Shown here piece after piece: positions 9,654 through 22,664 of a stretch of 64,000 bases of DNA. Each line of letters opens with the position of its first letter. Within the stretch, counting starts at the first letter, position 1. This stretch comes from Tetranychus cinnabarinus (Eukaryota; Arthropoda; Arachnida; Trombidiformes; Tetranychidae). The notes below the pieces were generated by a model. The model was not told the origin of the DNA and searched no databases. It saw only the letters and a program-made list of their open reading frames with translations. The translations under genes were made by a program, and so were the position numbers. The stretch covers positions 2,993,501 to 3,057,500 of the forward strand of contig WHVY01000004.1 of assembly GCA_022266195.1 (NCBI GenBank), written 5' to 3'.

Positions 9654-11983
9654 TCAAAGTGATGTCCATTTGTGGTTAGAAAGAGGCAAAGTTCAACAAT
9701 AACTCTCCCAAATATAGATAAATTTTGATACAATTTAAAGTAAATAACTCAAGAAAAAATAATAATTTGTATGAATATCATTTTATCCGTGTAATACTCA
9801 AGTTTTTACAACCGCTACATGTTATCAGCAATGTTTGCTAATGGTTTGTCTGTTTGGTTGTTGTTTATACTTGAGACTCAAAAACCAGCTTGTTTAGTCA
9901 GCTTAACCAGAAATCTCAAACCAGGTTCAATCAATTTACAATTACAGATCCATGTTTAGGCTCAACTCGAACTTGATGTCAGGTCATTTTACCCGATAAA
10001 TTAGGTACTAATGAACAAGTTGATCAAGTCTGTTTACCTCACTCTCGTCTCTCCCTTTTCATCTTTCTTTCTGCTTCTTCAACACACTTGATAGTCTTGG
10101 TTGTCTCCTTACTGCTGGTTTCCTTCTCTTTTTTTATTTTTCCTCTTCACCATTCAATTATTCAACTCATTCTCATTCCTGTTTTTATTCAGATTAATTC
10201 ATTTCTCTCTGAACCCTTCAATAACTAGTTTTTTGTTTTGTTCAGTCAATTATTGGTCAACCATTGTGAATCAATTTTTCTATACCACAAAAAACATGGA
10301 CCACCGGGAGGAAGCTAATGACAGTGAATTGAGTGATTTGCTTGAAAGTAAGTCAAATATCATTTGTTCTTAATTAATTCTTAATTTAAACTAACCACTA
10401 AACCCTTATTTTTCTCTATTGTCCTTACTTTTAGGTACCTTAGATGATTTCTTTAGGCCTTCATCATCTAGACCGGAAACCTCGGCACCATCATCATCAA
10501 GAACATTTGGACAGCTACCAAGTGGTGCTGCACCCTCACCCTTTGATCAATTTACACAGAAACATTCAAATAAATTTGGTGCACCTAGTAAAGAGGGAAT
10601 TAATAGTGATGTCAATGAAAGAAACCAAAGTGACAATGAGGATGAAAATGATGCCGAGAAAATAAAGCAGAGACTTGATGGAATACTGACCGATTTCATT
10701 GAAAAGGAGCCTCAGTTAAGAGAACAATGGCAAAAACTTAGTGAATCATGTAAATTATCAGGTAATATAGCGTTAATCAGTTATAAATTTCATTCTTTAT
10801 ATCGCAAAAATATTTTTAACTAATGTTTCTCCCTATTCCTTGTTTCCTTTCTCTGTCATTGCTGTATTGTGATATCTCATCAGCTGATTCTGATGAAGCT
10901 TTTGAAACACTTAGTGAAACATTGAAAAGTCTATCTGAATCAGCAAAATCAATCAATGATGAAAACGATATTTCGGAAGAAGAATTATCTCGATTATGGA
11001 ATAAGCTTGGTGTCTCAAATGAAGGAAATGCAAATGGGGAAGGCTTTGAACCAGCAGTTTTCTCCCTTGTTACCAATTTAATGCAAAATTTGCTTTCCAA
11101 GCAAGTTTTATACCCGTCAATTAAAGATCTGAGTGAACGGGTAATTTATTATTTTATTATTATTTACAATTTATTTTGAATCAATCGAGACACAAAAAGA
11201 TTCACCTTCTTCTCGATATGACAAAAATTAATTTTCAATCAGCCTGAATGAGTCTCGATGAAAAGATTTTTTAATGTAATCTTTTCTCATCTCTAACTCA
11301 TCTATTGTAAAGCACCTTTATATTACGCTGATTCAAATTGATATTTTTATTGTATTCTATTTCTAATTTTCTCTATCTTCTCTTTCTATTGACCAGTATC
11401 CAATTTGGATTGAGGAACATCGGACTGAACTGGACAATAAAGATTTGGACCGTTACACCAAGCAACTTAACTTAATGAAGCAAGTTTGCATTGAATTTGA
11501 AGCAGAAAATGAATCCGATTCCTCTGAAGTTAAAGACTCAAGATTCCAAAAGATCCTGAGTATAATGCAAGAAATGAAAGATTGTGGCTCACCACCTAAG
11601 GAATTGGTCGGTGATGTTCCCGATATGGGATCAGACCTTGATTTTAGCAAATTATCTGAAATGGCCGGTGGTGGAAGTGGAGCTTCTGAACAAGGCTGTT
11701 CCGTAATGTGATACTATTTTATAGTTAAGACCCAATTTCGTCTTAATTGTAAATATTATCCTTCTCTCAAATTCCAATACTTACTAACAACAGTGAAAAC
11801 AAAAAAGGTGAACGGGAAAAGTTTATAGTTAAATAGTTTTTATATAATATTATTTTAGTTTTGAGGTTCGTTGTTTCATTGCTTGTTTTTTGTTTTTTGT
11901 ACGAAGTAAAACAAAAATTACAAAGTATAAAATGTGTAAATAAATAAATAGAAATGGTGAACGACTGATGACATTAAAGTGTA
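9654..11983 (+). repeat. Right copy of the PEX19 locus duplication
   Basis: This block is the intact partner of 5857-7837. It begins at TCAAAGTGATGTCC and ends at GACATTAAAGTGTA. It keeps the full exon 2, a longer third intron and about 200 bp of 3' UTR lost on the left. Confidence 0.9.
10296..11711 (+). CDS. PEX19: Peroxisomal biogenesis factor 19
   Basis: Exons 10296-10347, 10435-10761, 10884-11140 and 11397-11711 join in frame to 316 residues. PEX19 is the cytosolic chaperone and import receptor for peroxisomal membrane proteins and docks on PEX3. The N-terminal acidic PEX3-binding segment ends in LSDLLESTLDDFF. A Ser/Pro-rich linker is followed by the helical cargo-binding domain (about residues 120-280), including the conserved YPSIKDLSERYPIWIEEH region. 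The last four residues CSVM form a CAAX farnesylation box, as expected of the family. Length agrees with animal PEX19 (about 300). AATAAA signals lie near 11940. It is the only intact copy here; the left duplicate is broken. Confidence 0.95.
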
Positions 11984-12049
11984 TAGACAAAATTATATGA
12001 CATAAGTAATTTACATTTGTATTAACTTAAATTTTAAGTTAGTTACTAT

Positions 12050-12847
12050 TTACTCTTCCGGTTCAGCAGGCTGTTCATCTTGTTCAACTTGCTGAGAATC
12101 ACCTTCATAGCTCTTCTCTTCTCTACCATCTTCAACTGGAGCTGAATTGGATCCATCGTCTTCAAAATTATTACTACCCTCAACATCACCATTAGCTATT
12201 TGAGCATCATCACTCCTGGCCTCTCTTTTGTCATCTTCATACTCTTCTTGTCTCTCTTTTGGATTACCATCATCTTCTGATTGTTGACCTACAGCTGAAC
12301 CATCATTTTGTGAATCAGAAGATACATTTGCTGAACCATCATCACCAGCTTCACCTTCAACACTTGCTGACTCATTATCTGATTGTATGGATTGTCTTGG
12401 TCTTTGTTGACTTCCTGGTGATCGTGCAATAGCATCATCCTGAGCGGCTTTTTTAATCTTAATATACCGATCTGGAACTCCATCGTCTTCCTTCATGAAT
12501 GGCCTTTCCTCTTCATCATCATCATCTCCACGACCCTTCATTCGTCCATTATCATCCTTTTCAAAATCATTGTTTTTGGCAGCCAATTCTTCACTTGCCT
12601 CGTCTTCTCCACCAATGGAAACTTCCCTGAAATCGTTATCACGAGATTTTTCCAAATCTTTACCACCGGATCTGCGTCCTCCTCCTCCTCGGCCTCTCAT
12701 TGAAGACCGACCCCATCGACTATCATCGTAGGCATCGCGATTGGTTCCAAAATCACTGTCAAATTCATCCTCAACTTTGAATGGTGAACACTCAATGGAG
12801 GCAATTAGCACTGTTGATATAAGCATTAACAAATTAACTGGATGCAT
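12050..12847 (-). CDS. Secreted acidic low-complexity protein (265 aa)
   Basis: A single exon starting ATG 12847. Residues 1-20 (MHPVNLLMLISTVLIASIEC) form a signal peptide. The rest is highly hydrophilic: a Gly/Arg block (RGRGGGGRRSGG), then long Asp/Glu-, Asn- and Gln-rich repeats ending in EQPAEPEE, and no Cys beyond the signal region. No folded domain is recognisable. The composition suits an extracellular acidic matrix, chorion- or secretion-associated protein, but no function can be named. Its 3' end faces the PEX19 3' end 340 bp away. Confidence 0.65.
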   Translation of the reverse strand: MHPVNLLMLISTVLIASIECSPFKVEDEFDSDFGTNRDAYDDSRWGRSSMRGRGGGGRRSGGKDLEKSRDNDFREVSIGGEDEASEELAAKNNDFEKDDNGRMKGRGDDDDEEERPFMKEDDGVPDRYIKIKKAAQDDAIARSPGSQQRPRQSIQSDNESASVEGEAGDDGSANVSSDSQNDGSAVGQQSEDDGNPKERQEEYEDDKREARSDDAQIANGDVEGSNNFEDDGSNSAPVEDGREEKSYEGDSQQVEQDEQPAEPEE

Positions 12848-15299
12848 GATTTATTTGGATTTTATAACAAAATTTCTTTCTCGTAAAGGACAATTATTAG
12901 TCAAAATGTAGTTTAACTTTGATTAAGATAAATTCACTTGGCTACTTATTTGTATCGATTGGATAAAACTCTTTAAACTTGTTGATATGAATTGTTTCAA
13001 TGACAGAACTCGAGTAATCTCTAAACTAACAGTCGAGATCGTTTTAAACAGCAAATATTCCACGAGATTATAAAACGAATTTAATTGTCAGGTTGAAACT
13101 TTCAATTTGAACGCCTCATCTTACAGGAAAATGGTGGATAAAAAAGAGTTGACCTAGTGTGTTAAATGGTGACTCAGATTTCCACGGATTAATTAATGGC
13201 TTTTAATCTGTCTCCAACTCACCCATTTTTTGTGTCTTCAACTCTTTTTTTATGTGTGTGTGTTTCACCCATTTTGCCATAAACCAAATTATCTCTTCAA
13301 TAGAGTATCAACTTCAGGTAGAAACAAATCAGAATTGAATGTAACAAAAAAATCTTGTGGCCTTGCGATTAAAGAAGCAAGAGGAAGAATCATCATCGAT
13401 TGATTGTTAAAATGTTGCAAACAAAAAGTGAATCAATTTTTTATTTTGATCTTGATGTTTTTAGCTGTTTATCATTAATTATCGTTTAATTAGCCATCAA
13501 AGTAGTGACAACAATTGACACCTACAGCTTGATTGTGTACAAAAACAAATCAATCAGGGCAACATCAATTAAAAATCCAATTGATTGCCATTATTAAATG
13601 AATCAAATTGATTGTAAACAGGAGCAACAATGTGAATCAAAAAGGTGAAACGAGTTTAAACAAAAACAATGGAAAGTTCATTTGGCAATGTAAATCTCAA
13701 GTTTCTCACAATTAAATTGTCTGTTTGATAACAATTACGACAGTCTCTGAGGTAATCAATAGCTTTAGTTGACTGAGAATTAATCTTTCAATTTAAAGAA
13801 TCTAAATCAACAAGTAACTGTCAATGAATACAGCTGATGACGCGTCTTTCATTACTAATCATCAAAATAGTCTTTTATATCTTGATAAATATGAGAATAC
13901 AATTGTTTTTTCAAAAAACTGCTGTAAAAGGTAAAGTTTTCGTCACAGTGAAAGATGATACAGACTAAGGAATGATTATGTTCAATGAAAACCTCCTTTA
14001 AAACCTTCAAAAAGCTGTCAAAAAATGAATCAAAAAGGTATATTGAGTTGGTTAAAGCTGTTGAACCAGTTCAGTTTTAATTCAGTCAGTTGTAATAATT
14101 ATGATAAATAGATAAACTTATTAATGACAAATCGCATGAAAACAAAAAAAAACATAACAAGACCAGAATCAGCTTTACCAAAAATCAGGTCAAAAGTGGA
14201 TCCTCTTTCTAGAGGCACAAATCAAGACCTAATGCCCGTAAGGTAAACTGAAATCAACAGTGGATACCAAAAAACAACAGTAACCAGTAACCAGAAGCAA
14301 TCAACACACGAACATCAAATAGCAACCAGCCAAGAACCTAAAACAAGTAAAATTGAGATCTTGATCATCGGTTTAAAATAAGTGTTTAGTAGTTGAATGT
14401 GAACCCTAAAGCATCTTTATAAGCATCTTATGATAATGCCAGTTTTATTTATTATTAGTGTTTTTGGGTACTTTTAAGACGAACAAGAAGAAGAAGAAGA
14501 AGAAGAAAAAGATTAAAAATTGAAAGATTCCTTGTGTTTACCTTTTCTTCAGCTTCGAGTTTTTTCTTCTTCATTTGTTTTCTTCTAATTCATTTCTCTT
14601 CCTTCTTTCACCCTTCTCATTCCATACATTTCTCACTCTGTCTTTCCCCCATTATTTTTCACTCATTTCTCATCTTCCATTTTATCATCATCATTCTATG
14701 TGTTTTCAAAAAAGGTTTCCTATTCAGCTCCTTTCACTCACCATCTCCTTCTCATCACTGCTCTTCTTTGACTCTCAGTTTATCCCATTTGTTTTCAACT
14801 TTCTCTACCAGCGTGACAATTACAGCTTTTAATTGTTTTTCTGTAAGATGTAGTAACTAATTATTTATTACCATCTCCTGGTTTATATAATTATTCTTGC
14901 TATTATAATTAAGTCAAAAATTTCTTCCTTTGCTTCTTGTTTTCTCTTATCTTTCTCCCTTCTCTTGCTGTCTATCTCTCTCTAAGAATTGCCTCTTTCT
15001 TTCACCTTTCCCCATCTTTTTGCCTCTTTCTCTCTTCTATGAACATAAAAAATAGGAGATATTTTGCTGCCTGCTTCTGATTATGTAACAAAACCAACCA
15101 GGACCATCTATCAATACACCATCATCATCTTCACCTACTCTTAATACAGTATTGACCATTTGTCTATTCAATTCAACACTGTTTGCATTTGTCAACAGTA
15201 CCAACAACAAGTAATTTTATTTAATGTGTGTTTTTAAGCATCAGTGACTTAATTTAGCAACACATTCACTAAGCAACCTATTACCACTGTGAATCAAAA
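12848..15299. other. 2.4-kb upstream region of the RhoGAP gene
   Basis: No supported gene. It includes the promoter side of the acidic secreted gene (-), a short GAA repeat (14485-14510) and a long pyrimidine-rich tract (about 14528-15040) typical of leader or intron sequence. The frames at 14534-14860 are artefacts of TC bias. The RhoGAP 5' UTR probably lies in the last few hundred bases. Confidence 0.55.
14485..14510 (+). repeat. (GAA)n microsatellite
   Basis: About eight uninterrupted AAG/GAA triplets followed by an A-run. It lies directly before a pyrimidine-rich tract, giving a purine-to-pyrimidine strand switch. Confidence 0.85.
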
Positions 15300-18200
15300 A
15301 TGGTTAAAACGGGTGACAAGTAAGTCATTATTCAACTGTTATTTTTTTTCAAGTTATTCCTACATGATTGCATGATTCATTTAGAGTGTCACATCTTTGT
15401 TTTGATGGTTTTGTCAATGATCATATGGGGATAATGTATTTGTTTGTTTATATATATTTCTGTTTTGATTCTCGGATAACTCATGGATCGTACTTGAATC
15501 TCATTCATTGTCTTACATCTGCTTCTTGGTTTATTTTATTTCCACAGAGCTGAGTGGGTTGAAATCATCCCATCAAAGACAACCAAATTGATGTATGCCA
15601 ACCTGAAAACTGGTGAATGTTCCTGGGATCAACCAAAAAACTGTATCAACATCCGAAGGATCAATGATCAAAGTATGATTCTATTCTTGCTTTCTTTCTC
15701 TGACTGTTTTTGTCGTTGAAATTCATAAATGACATTACAACTCATCTCTTTGCTTCCTGTCAATTGTCCAACTATGATATTTCTTCCATGTTTTTCCTCA
15801 TTTCATGTACCGTCAAATGATTGTTATTTTGGAAATAATGCTTTTTGTTGCACTACTTTGATGTAGGATTTTTAATTTAGGTTAATTATGCTTTTAGGTT
15901 GGAAAATATGATAGACATAGTTTATCTTTTATGTTAAAATCAACATTATATTTTGAAATGTCCAATGAAACAAGGAAGCAAATAAGATGCTATTGTAATC
16001 TATTTGTTAAGTTGTAATGTAAACTCAGAGAAGACCTAAATATTTTATATTCTTTTTGGGTCAAGTCAACTTGATTTTTCTTAAACTATTTTCATATTCA
16101 CTGATTATCTTTTTTGTCTCTTATCTTCTGTTTTCAGCACAACAATGGTGGGAACTTTTTGATGTGAAAAGCTCTCGTTTTTATTATTACAATGTTAATA
16201 CCTCAGAAACAAAGTGGCAAAAACCTAAGGAAGAAGGTGTTATCATCATACCTTTGGCTAAACTACAAATATCAAAACAAAATTCTCATTTTACAAATAA
16301 TAGCAACTCTAGTAAAGTGGATAACTCAACTCAAACAAATAGTTCATTTATATATTGTTCTAATGCAGCAACTCAAACATCAGTACCATCTCATCATCAT
16401 CTTGCTCCTCACCACTCTCACCATTCAAGACACTGTTCATCAGGCCATGCACATAATCATTCAGCCATTTCAGAAAGAAGTTTACGACATTACCTTTTAA
16501 ATGAGGCTCGTTTTGCTGGCCTTTGTTATAATATCGACGATAATTATTATGAAGGAAGTGATGAAGATGAATATGATGGTGAAGCTTATGAAGGTAAAAA
16601 TATTCTTTGGTAATTATTCCAGTAATTTTTTCTGGTTATATATTTGCATCAAATCTAATATCTAAATTGATTTCTTATATTTGTTTTTATTTTTATCCGA
16701 AATTTAGGCTCTTCAGATGAAAGCTACACTGATAACTGGGATGCAGATGACGAGGATAATAATGAAGGTGAAGAAGATGAGTACGAGGAGGAAACCGACG
16801 AGGAATCTGAAGATATCATTGATGGTAGACCATACCATCGACGAGATGACACTGATACCAGTGATTATTACGAGACTTCATCTTTTGTTTATTATAAAAA
16901 GTCAGCATCTTTTACAAGTGGTTTGGGCTCACTGGATGCTAGTGATAAACCGATAAAATCCAATGAAGATAACGCGGGAACTTTGGAAGTCAGAACTGAG
17001 AAACGAAAGTCAAGGGATAAATCATCCGAAGTCAGAAACAATAGTATTAATGTTGAGGCAATGAAAAATCGAGAAGAAGAGGTTAAAGTTCGCAAAAAGG
17101 ACAAAATCAAAGAGATTAAGCTAAATGAAAAAGATGACGATTCTGAAGTTAAACCAATTCCACCAAGAAGAGGAATATCTTTGGATTCTTCAATGATTCA
17201 ACAACAAACCAATGAACAACTAGAAAAGTATGCCCGAGAAAATATTAAACGCCATCTAAAAAAAGGAGGACTCAATCAGATGTTAAAAAGACGACATTCA
17301 TTGAAAGGGATGCTTATCTGGACCAAATTTTCCATTAAACAGCCCATGATCGCCACTCTCATGAATGATAATGATCTTAAACAAGAAGCAATTAATTGTT
17401 TCAAACTTATTCAGCAATATTGTGGCGATAGAGGCAAAGGAAACACTAAATTAGGTGCTAAAATTGGGACACTTGTTCGACGCGAGGAAGTGGCTAAAGA
17501 GTTGATCACTAAAGGTGTTGTAAGAGGTCTTTTATTGCGTGATGAAATTTTTGTGCAACTTTGTCGACAAACAACAGACAATCCTTTGGAGGAAAGTTTA
17601 CAGTTGGGCTTGGAATTGATCGCTCTGTGTCTTTACTATTTTGGTCCTTCCCAAAAATTCGCTCCCTATCTTATATCATTTTTGACTAGCCATAAAAGTG
17701 AATACGCTCGTAAAATTTGTCTAAAAAAATTAGACAACAAAATGGAATCTTTGGGCGGTTCAAACAATAGTGTTGGTGGTCATTGTAGGAAACCAGCTTC
17801 CATTCAAGAAATATCTATGGTAATTCAGTCAATTAAGAGAGGTTATCTTGGAATGTTTGGTGAATCGCTAAACAATTTGATGACACTGCAAAACAATTAC
17901 CTAACTAAAAGAAAGCTACCCTGGATTCAAGTTACTTTAAGTGAAACAATTTTACGGTAAGCTATTTGGGATATTTATGTTTCGCACCTTTTTTTTTAAC
18001 CTAAAGCGGACTTTTTGAAACGCTCAATTTTTGTGTAGGTTTACAATTTACTAATTGACTTTTCGTATTTCATTTCTATCATTAGATTGGGTGGTGCGGA
18101 ACAAGAAGGCATTTTCCGTATTGCTGGAGACGTTGAAGAGACAACCATGCTCAAATTGTATATTGATTGCCTTCAGCCTGACAAAGAGTTAGAGACTGAT

Positions 18201-18671
18201 TTTATCGTTCTTTGTAACAAATGGAAAGGAATCCTTGGTCATGAAGGTGATGTTAATCTTGATGTAAATGTATTTGCCTGTTTGCTTAAACAATGGTTTC
18301 GAGAGCTTCGGGAACCAGTAATACCGTACAACTTTTACCAAGAAGCCTTGCATACGTGTGAATCACCGCAAAATGCTGTTTACTTGGTTGAGAAAAAGTT
18401 ACCTCCCATCAATAAGCTGGTCATTGGCTATTTAATACGTTTCTTACAAGTTTTCAGCGCCAAACAAAACGTTGACTATACAAAAATGGATGAAAATAAT
18501 TTATCCATGGTTTGGGCTCCCAACATCCTTCGAGCTCCTCCTAACAGCAATACAAACTCATCAAATTCACCTAATACAAGTTTAATCTTTGAAAACACAA
18601 GGAAAGAGATGACTTTCATCAGAACATTGATCCAATATTTGGATACAAGCTACATTCAAGGTGTTATCTAG
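15300..18671 (+). CDS. WW-MyTH4-RhoGAP protein (Vilse/ARHGAP39 type)
   Basis: Five exons (15300-15319, 15548-15672, 16138-16593, 16708-17956, 18086-18671) join to 811 residues. The 20-bp first exon encodes MVKTGDK across an intron. Two WW domains lie at about 7-38 and 51-80. An acidic, His-rich linker follows, then a basic KSRDKSS region. A MyTH4 domain (about 390-550) contains MLIWTKFSIKQP and LRDEIFVQLCRQTTDNP. The RhoGAP domain (about 595-805) has the arginine finger in GIFRIAG (about 625) and the NLSMVWAPNILR motif. The animal family (Drosophila Vilse/CrossGAP, human ARHGAP39) inactivates Rac/Cdc42 downstream of Robo. Domain order matches exactly. Confidence 0.93.
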
Positions 18672-20979
18672 TCACAAAAAGCAACGAACATTCACAAAGG
18701 ATTCACAAAATGAAATTATCTGAATCAATCCAAATTTCACTTTTTTGTTTATTATCTTGGATTAACCAAAGCTGTACAACTCATTTAGAAGGATTCTGAT
18801 TCTAGAAGAAAATTTAATTTACTGAAATTTTTCTACTTTTCCTTAGCATGATGTTTAAAGGAGAAAACGAATCGTGTTGTGTACAAACAAGGAAATATCT
18901 TTGAACCTGAGAATAAAACAATTTCTCAGAAGATTGCGCTATTTTCATCGATATTGCATAAACATAATCTAATCAAGCCTTTTCTCCAATCTGATGGAAC
19001 AAGCTGACAGTTTTATCTATTTGCCAATAGATTCAACTTGTATGAGAAAGAAACTATTTTCTAAACTCATGACAATTACCAGATCAATTATGAATTATTC
19101 GGAATTATACAAGAAGCAACCAAATTTTTCCATACCAAGATCTTTGTGCATTTTAATTGACATAATAACCATTCTCATCATAAATCCAATAATTCTTGAA
19201 TTGCAACAAAGAATCGTGTTATATATAAAGAAATGGGACAAGATTCTCTTCAAATCCAAATCGTTCTCATTATGATTGCCCTGTGATTGACTCACTTGTA
19301 TTTAAAAACCTTTTTTTCGTGTCAAATAAGTCTTCAAGCAGAATAACTTAAATTATATATTAATATGTATGTATATTAATAAAATAGTCTGTAATTCTAC
19401 AATTAGTTATTCAGAAAAGATTGAAAATATCATTTCGCGTTTTCTTTAAAGCCATTTAATCGTTACCGTCTGGATACACTAAATATTGACCAATAATGAG
19501 CCGAATGAGATCAAAAGTTAATGATGAGAAAATAGTAAACTTTGATTGAAGCCGCTGGACAATTAAGGTCATCGCCAAGAACTAAAACAATCCTAAATAG
19601 AATCTCTATTCTCATGATTAATCCAATCTCTTTACACAATTCATTTGTTTAAAGCAAATATTTTAAAAGCTATCAACAGTTAATAGAGTTACAGAACAAT
19701 TATCTTAATAGCAACAAGTCTCCATCAAGTCTCTACAGTTCATTGGATTACCCTGAAAGCTTATCAACTTAAATTGAAGTATCAACTTAGCGACTTTGAT
19801 CATCATCTTTAAAATTGAATTGTTAGTGCAAATGTTTTCTGGTTAAATGAAATAGAAATGAAGACAATGTAAACTTGTATTATTGAACAACTTGGTCTTA
19901 ATTGTAGGAGTAATTAAAAAGTAATCTTGTTCCTTTGATGATCTAATGTTATGTAAAGAGTTGATGTAAAAATCTAAATTGTTCAAGAAAACGAAGGGAA
20001 TTGATTGGGAAAGGAAAAATTGATTGAATAATCATAAATCACGAGTCATTTAGGTATTAAATAATGTTGTAATAATTTAAAAGTAATGACTTGACTTTGA
20101 GTTGAACTGTTTATTATTAAGATTACACAGAGAAATCTTGAACAACTCATCAGATTATCAGATTTTCATATATCAAACTCATCAACTGACTATTTGAATA
20201 CAAGCTTTTCTCATCATTAATAATCTTAAATAGGGAAAAAAGGGTAATTTACTTTAATCATTTTTCATTGCGATTACAATTTTTTTTTCTTTTCTTAGAG
20301 ATTCAATGAATTAGATGAGTTTAAGTCATAAGATCAATGATTCCTTCATGTGATTCAATCTCCAATGATAAACAGTCAATTTATTTATATTAACATTGAT
20401 CATCAATACTTCAAAATGCATTTCAATTGTATTCAACCAATCACTTTTACCTTGTAAATCAAGCAAAGTCCATTTCAAATTGCGAGGTTAAATAATACAT
20501 AAAAAATTGACTTGTTATATTGCTTGTATTAGTTTCATTTACAATACTAATTGTGATCTCTCTCAAGATGAGGTTTCACTATTGACACAAGAGTCTAGCC
20601 TCATTAATCAATCACTTCAAGTAAACAAATTGGTATTTCATTTGACCTAAATTGGGTCAAAAAAGAAGTAAAAAATTTCTGTTAATAAATCAATTGATTA
20701 ACACTTAACAAACCTCAGTTTTTTATTTACTGATAATATTATAAAATGGATGATAAAATAATACAAAATGAATCTCATCTTCAAATGTTAGTCTTTTATT
20801 TTCAATGTGATTTGTATTCAACAAATTGACTGTTTGTTTGATTGTGAAAAAATTAGTGAACCTAAAAAACCAGTTCAACCAGATTTGCTGTTCAATCTAT
20901 AAAATCTGGTTGTGGTTTAATCAAGGTTCACAGTTGCAATTGAAAACAATGAAACAAACGGGGTAAAAGTTATCATTGG
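18672..20979. other. 2.3-kb gene-free region
   Basis: It holds the 3' UTR of the RhoGAP gene, with AATAAA candidates near 18911 and 19380. The 93-codon frame at 18994-19275 has AT-driven composition and no domain. The rest is AT-rich sequence in which I see nothing. Confidence 0.55.
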
Positions 20980-21728
20980 TTAATTTTGGTTCAAATCATT
21001 AACCATTCCTTCAATCAATGTTTCCAAATTTTCGGGATTGATTGTTGGTGAGGTTGACGATGAGAGCAGGGACGATGAAGGTGATAACGATGTTGGAGGG
21101 GGAACATTAATTGACTCCTGGGATGGTGTTAACCCGGCTGGGAAGTAATAACAAACAGTGTAGGTTCCTGGTCTTGTCCGAGCAGAGTAAGCTTGTCCAC
21201 AACCCAATTGGGTTGTTGTCTTCCAAACAATTTGAGCAAAATTTCGATTCTCGGGTGAAACCTTTGGATCACTATAATTCCAGTTGTTTAATTGTGTGTA
21301 ATACCAGCCATTGATCACGGTTTTTGCACTGGTTTGGGTTTTTGTTGGTTCAAACCAAATGTTTTCCCCAAGATGTAATTTCTCACCAATGGCGTGTGAG
21401 GATCCATCATGAAAGGCGACCAACATTGCCTTCAGTCGAGCGTACTCCTTGAGCTGAAGAAACTCAGAATATTAGCTTGTGATTTTTATTTTTATTACAA
21501 TTAAAAGCTTCTAATTACCGTCTCGCTATATTCAAGGGGACCTAATCCATGGAAATCACGAATCACTTTGTGGTATAAAAGTAAATCCTTGATCAACTGA
21601 TCATTTGTTGTCTCAACAATTGGGTTACTTTTGGGTTTACCATGAAGAAAGGAATACTTTTTTCCAAATGTTTTACAGTTGATTGGTAAAACAATCAACA
21701 ATGAGATTAAAATGGTAATTACTTTCAT
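20980..21728 (-). CDS. Secreted CAP/SCP-domain protein
   Basis: Exons 21728-21519 and 21453-20980 give 227 residues. ATG 21728 is preferred over the in-frame ATG at 21758 because it starts a clean signal peptide (MKVITILISLLIVLPINC). The CAP fold is shown by LLLYHKVIRDFHGLGPLEYS, the ALK-type helix, SHAIGEKLHLGENIW, NFAQIVWKTTTQLGCG and TVCYYFPAG. It is closest to the short GAPR-1-like group, with an added Pro/Ser-rich tail. The usual His of the GHFTQVVW motif is Asn here (ENRNFAQIVW), so the canonical two-histidine cavity may be incomplete. Secreted CAP proteins bind sterols or act as salivary or venom components; the actual role here is unknown. Confidence 0.88.
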
Positions 21729-22664
21729 GTTTGGGTTCAAAATCAGCAGTTGGGCCAATTGTCTAGTCGGTTTCGATACTAGGACAGTTTACCTTCCTTT
21801 TGAAGCAGCAAAACAAGTCAGTTGGTTGAGTGGAAAGAGTCTGATTGTCAGATTGTAGTTTCAATAATTGTCATATGCAGATGATGATTTAAAAGAACAG
21901 CAACAATAATATTAATCAGCTACCTTGTAAACTTTAAGATGTAAATCGATTGAAGGTGATTGATAAATGGGAGATGGAGTGAGTCAATCTTCCATGATCA
22001 TTACGGCTGTTGTGATTGTTATTTTGTATCAAATGTTGTTGAATGTCGGTGTAACAATCATTTATGTAGTAAATAACATACTAAACTCGGTTCTCCATTT
22101 ACTTAGCTTTTCAGAACATAATCACATTTCTTGTTATCAATTTAAGTTACAATTGAAGGCAGATTATAATATACTCGAATAAAAATCTTATTGAGTTTAT
22201 CGATCAAGTGCACAGCAAGAACACTTTAATCTATTAGCAATGATGACATGGTTTGATAGTTAACCAAAATTGAGTAAATTTTGAAAATTTAAGGTTGAGT
22301 CACTAGATGTAATCCTAGACTTTGATCTGTGAGTAAACCAGAAAAATCAATCATACTCTTAACCCAAAACATTGAATTTCTTTGTGATCTTGTCAGCCAT
22401 TTATTCAACATTTTTATTGGCATAATTCCATAATAATTGAACCTTTTAATTTATCGATCTCTTGTAAGTTCAATCCTTTCGCTCACAATTTAAATTCAAG
22501 TGTTCTTGTCTAAGCTGATGCTTCAATTAGCTTGATGTTGTCTTGTACATGTTGCTATCCCAATGTAATGTTATTGTTGACGGAGACTTGTAAATTGTTA
22601 CAGATTAACTAATCATTTTCCAACAGCTTTGGTGTGATAAACATGATAATCAACAGTTTGATAG
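21729..22664. other. Intergenic region beside the CAP gene
   Basis: It contains the CAP gene promoter (-). A 71-codon plus-strand frame at 21967-22182 has a hydrophobic start but no other support. I see nothing else. Confidence 0.5.

Noticed and set aside
14534..14860. 108-codon frame rich in Ser/Phe/Leu
   Set aside because: Created by a long CT-rich tract; two overlapping frames look equally open.
18994..19275. 93-codon frame after the RhoGAP gene
   Set aside because: No domain, Ile/Leu/Lys-rich as expected by chance in AT-rich DNA, and an antisense frame overlaps it.
21967..22182. 71-codon hydrophobic frame
   Set aside because: Hydrophobic stretch only; no promoter, splice site or homology pattern to support it.
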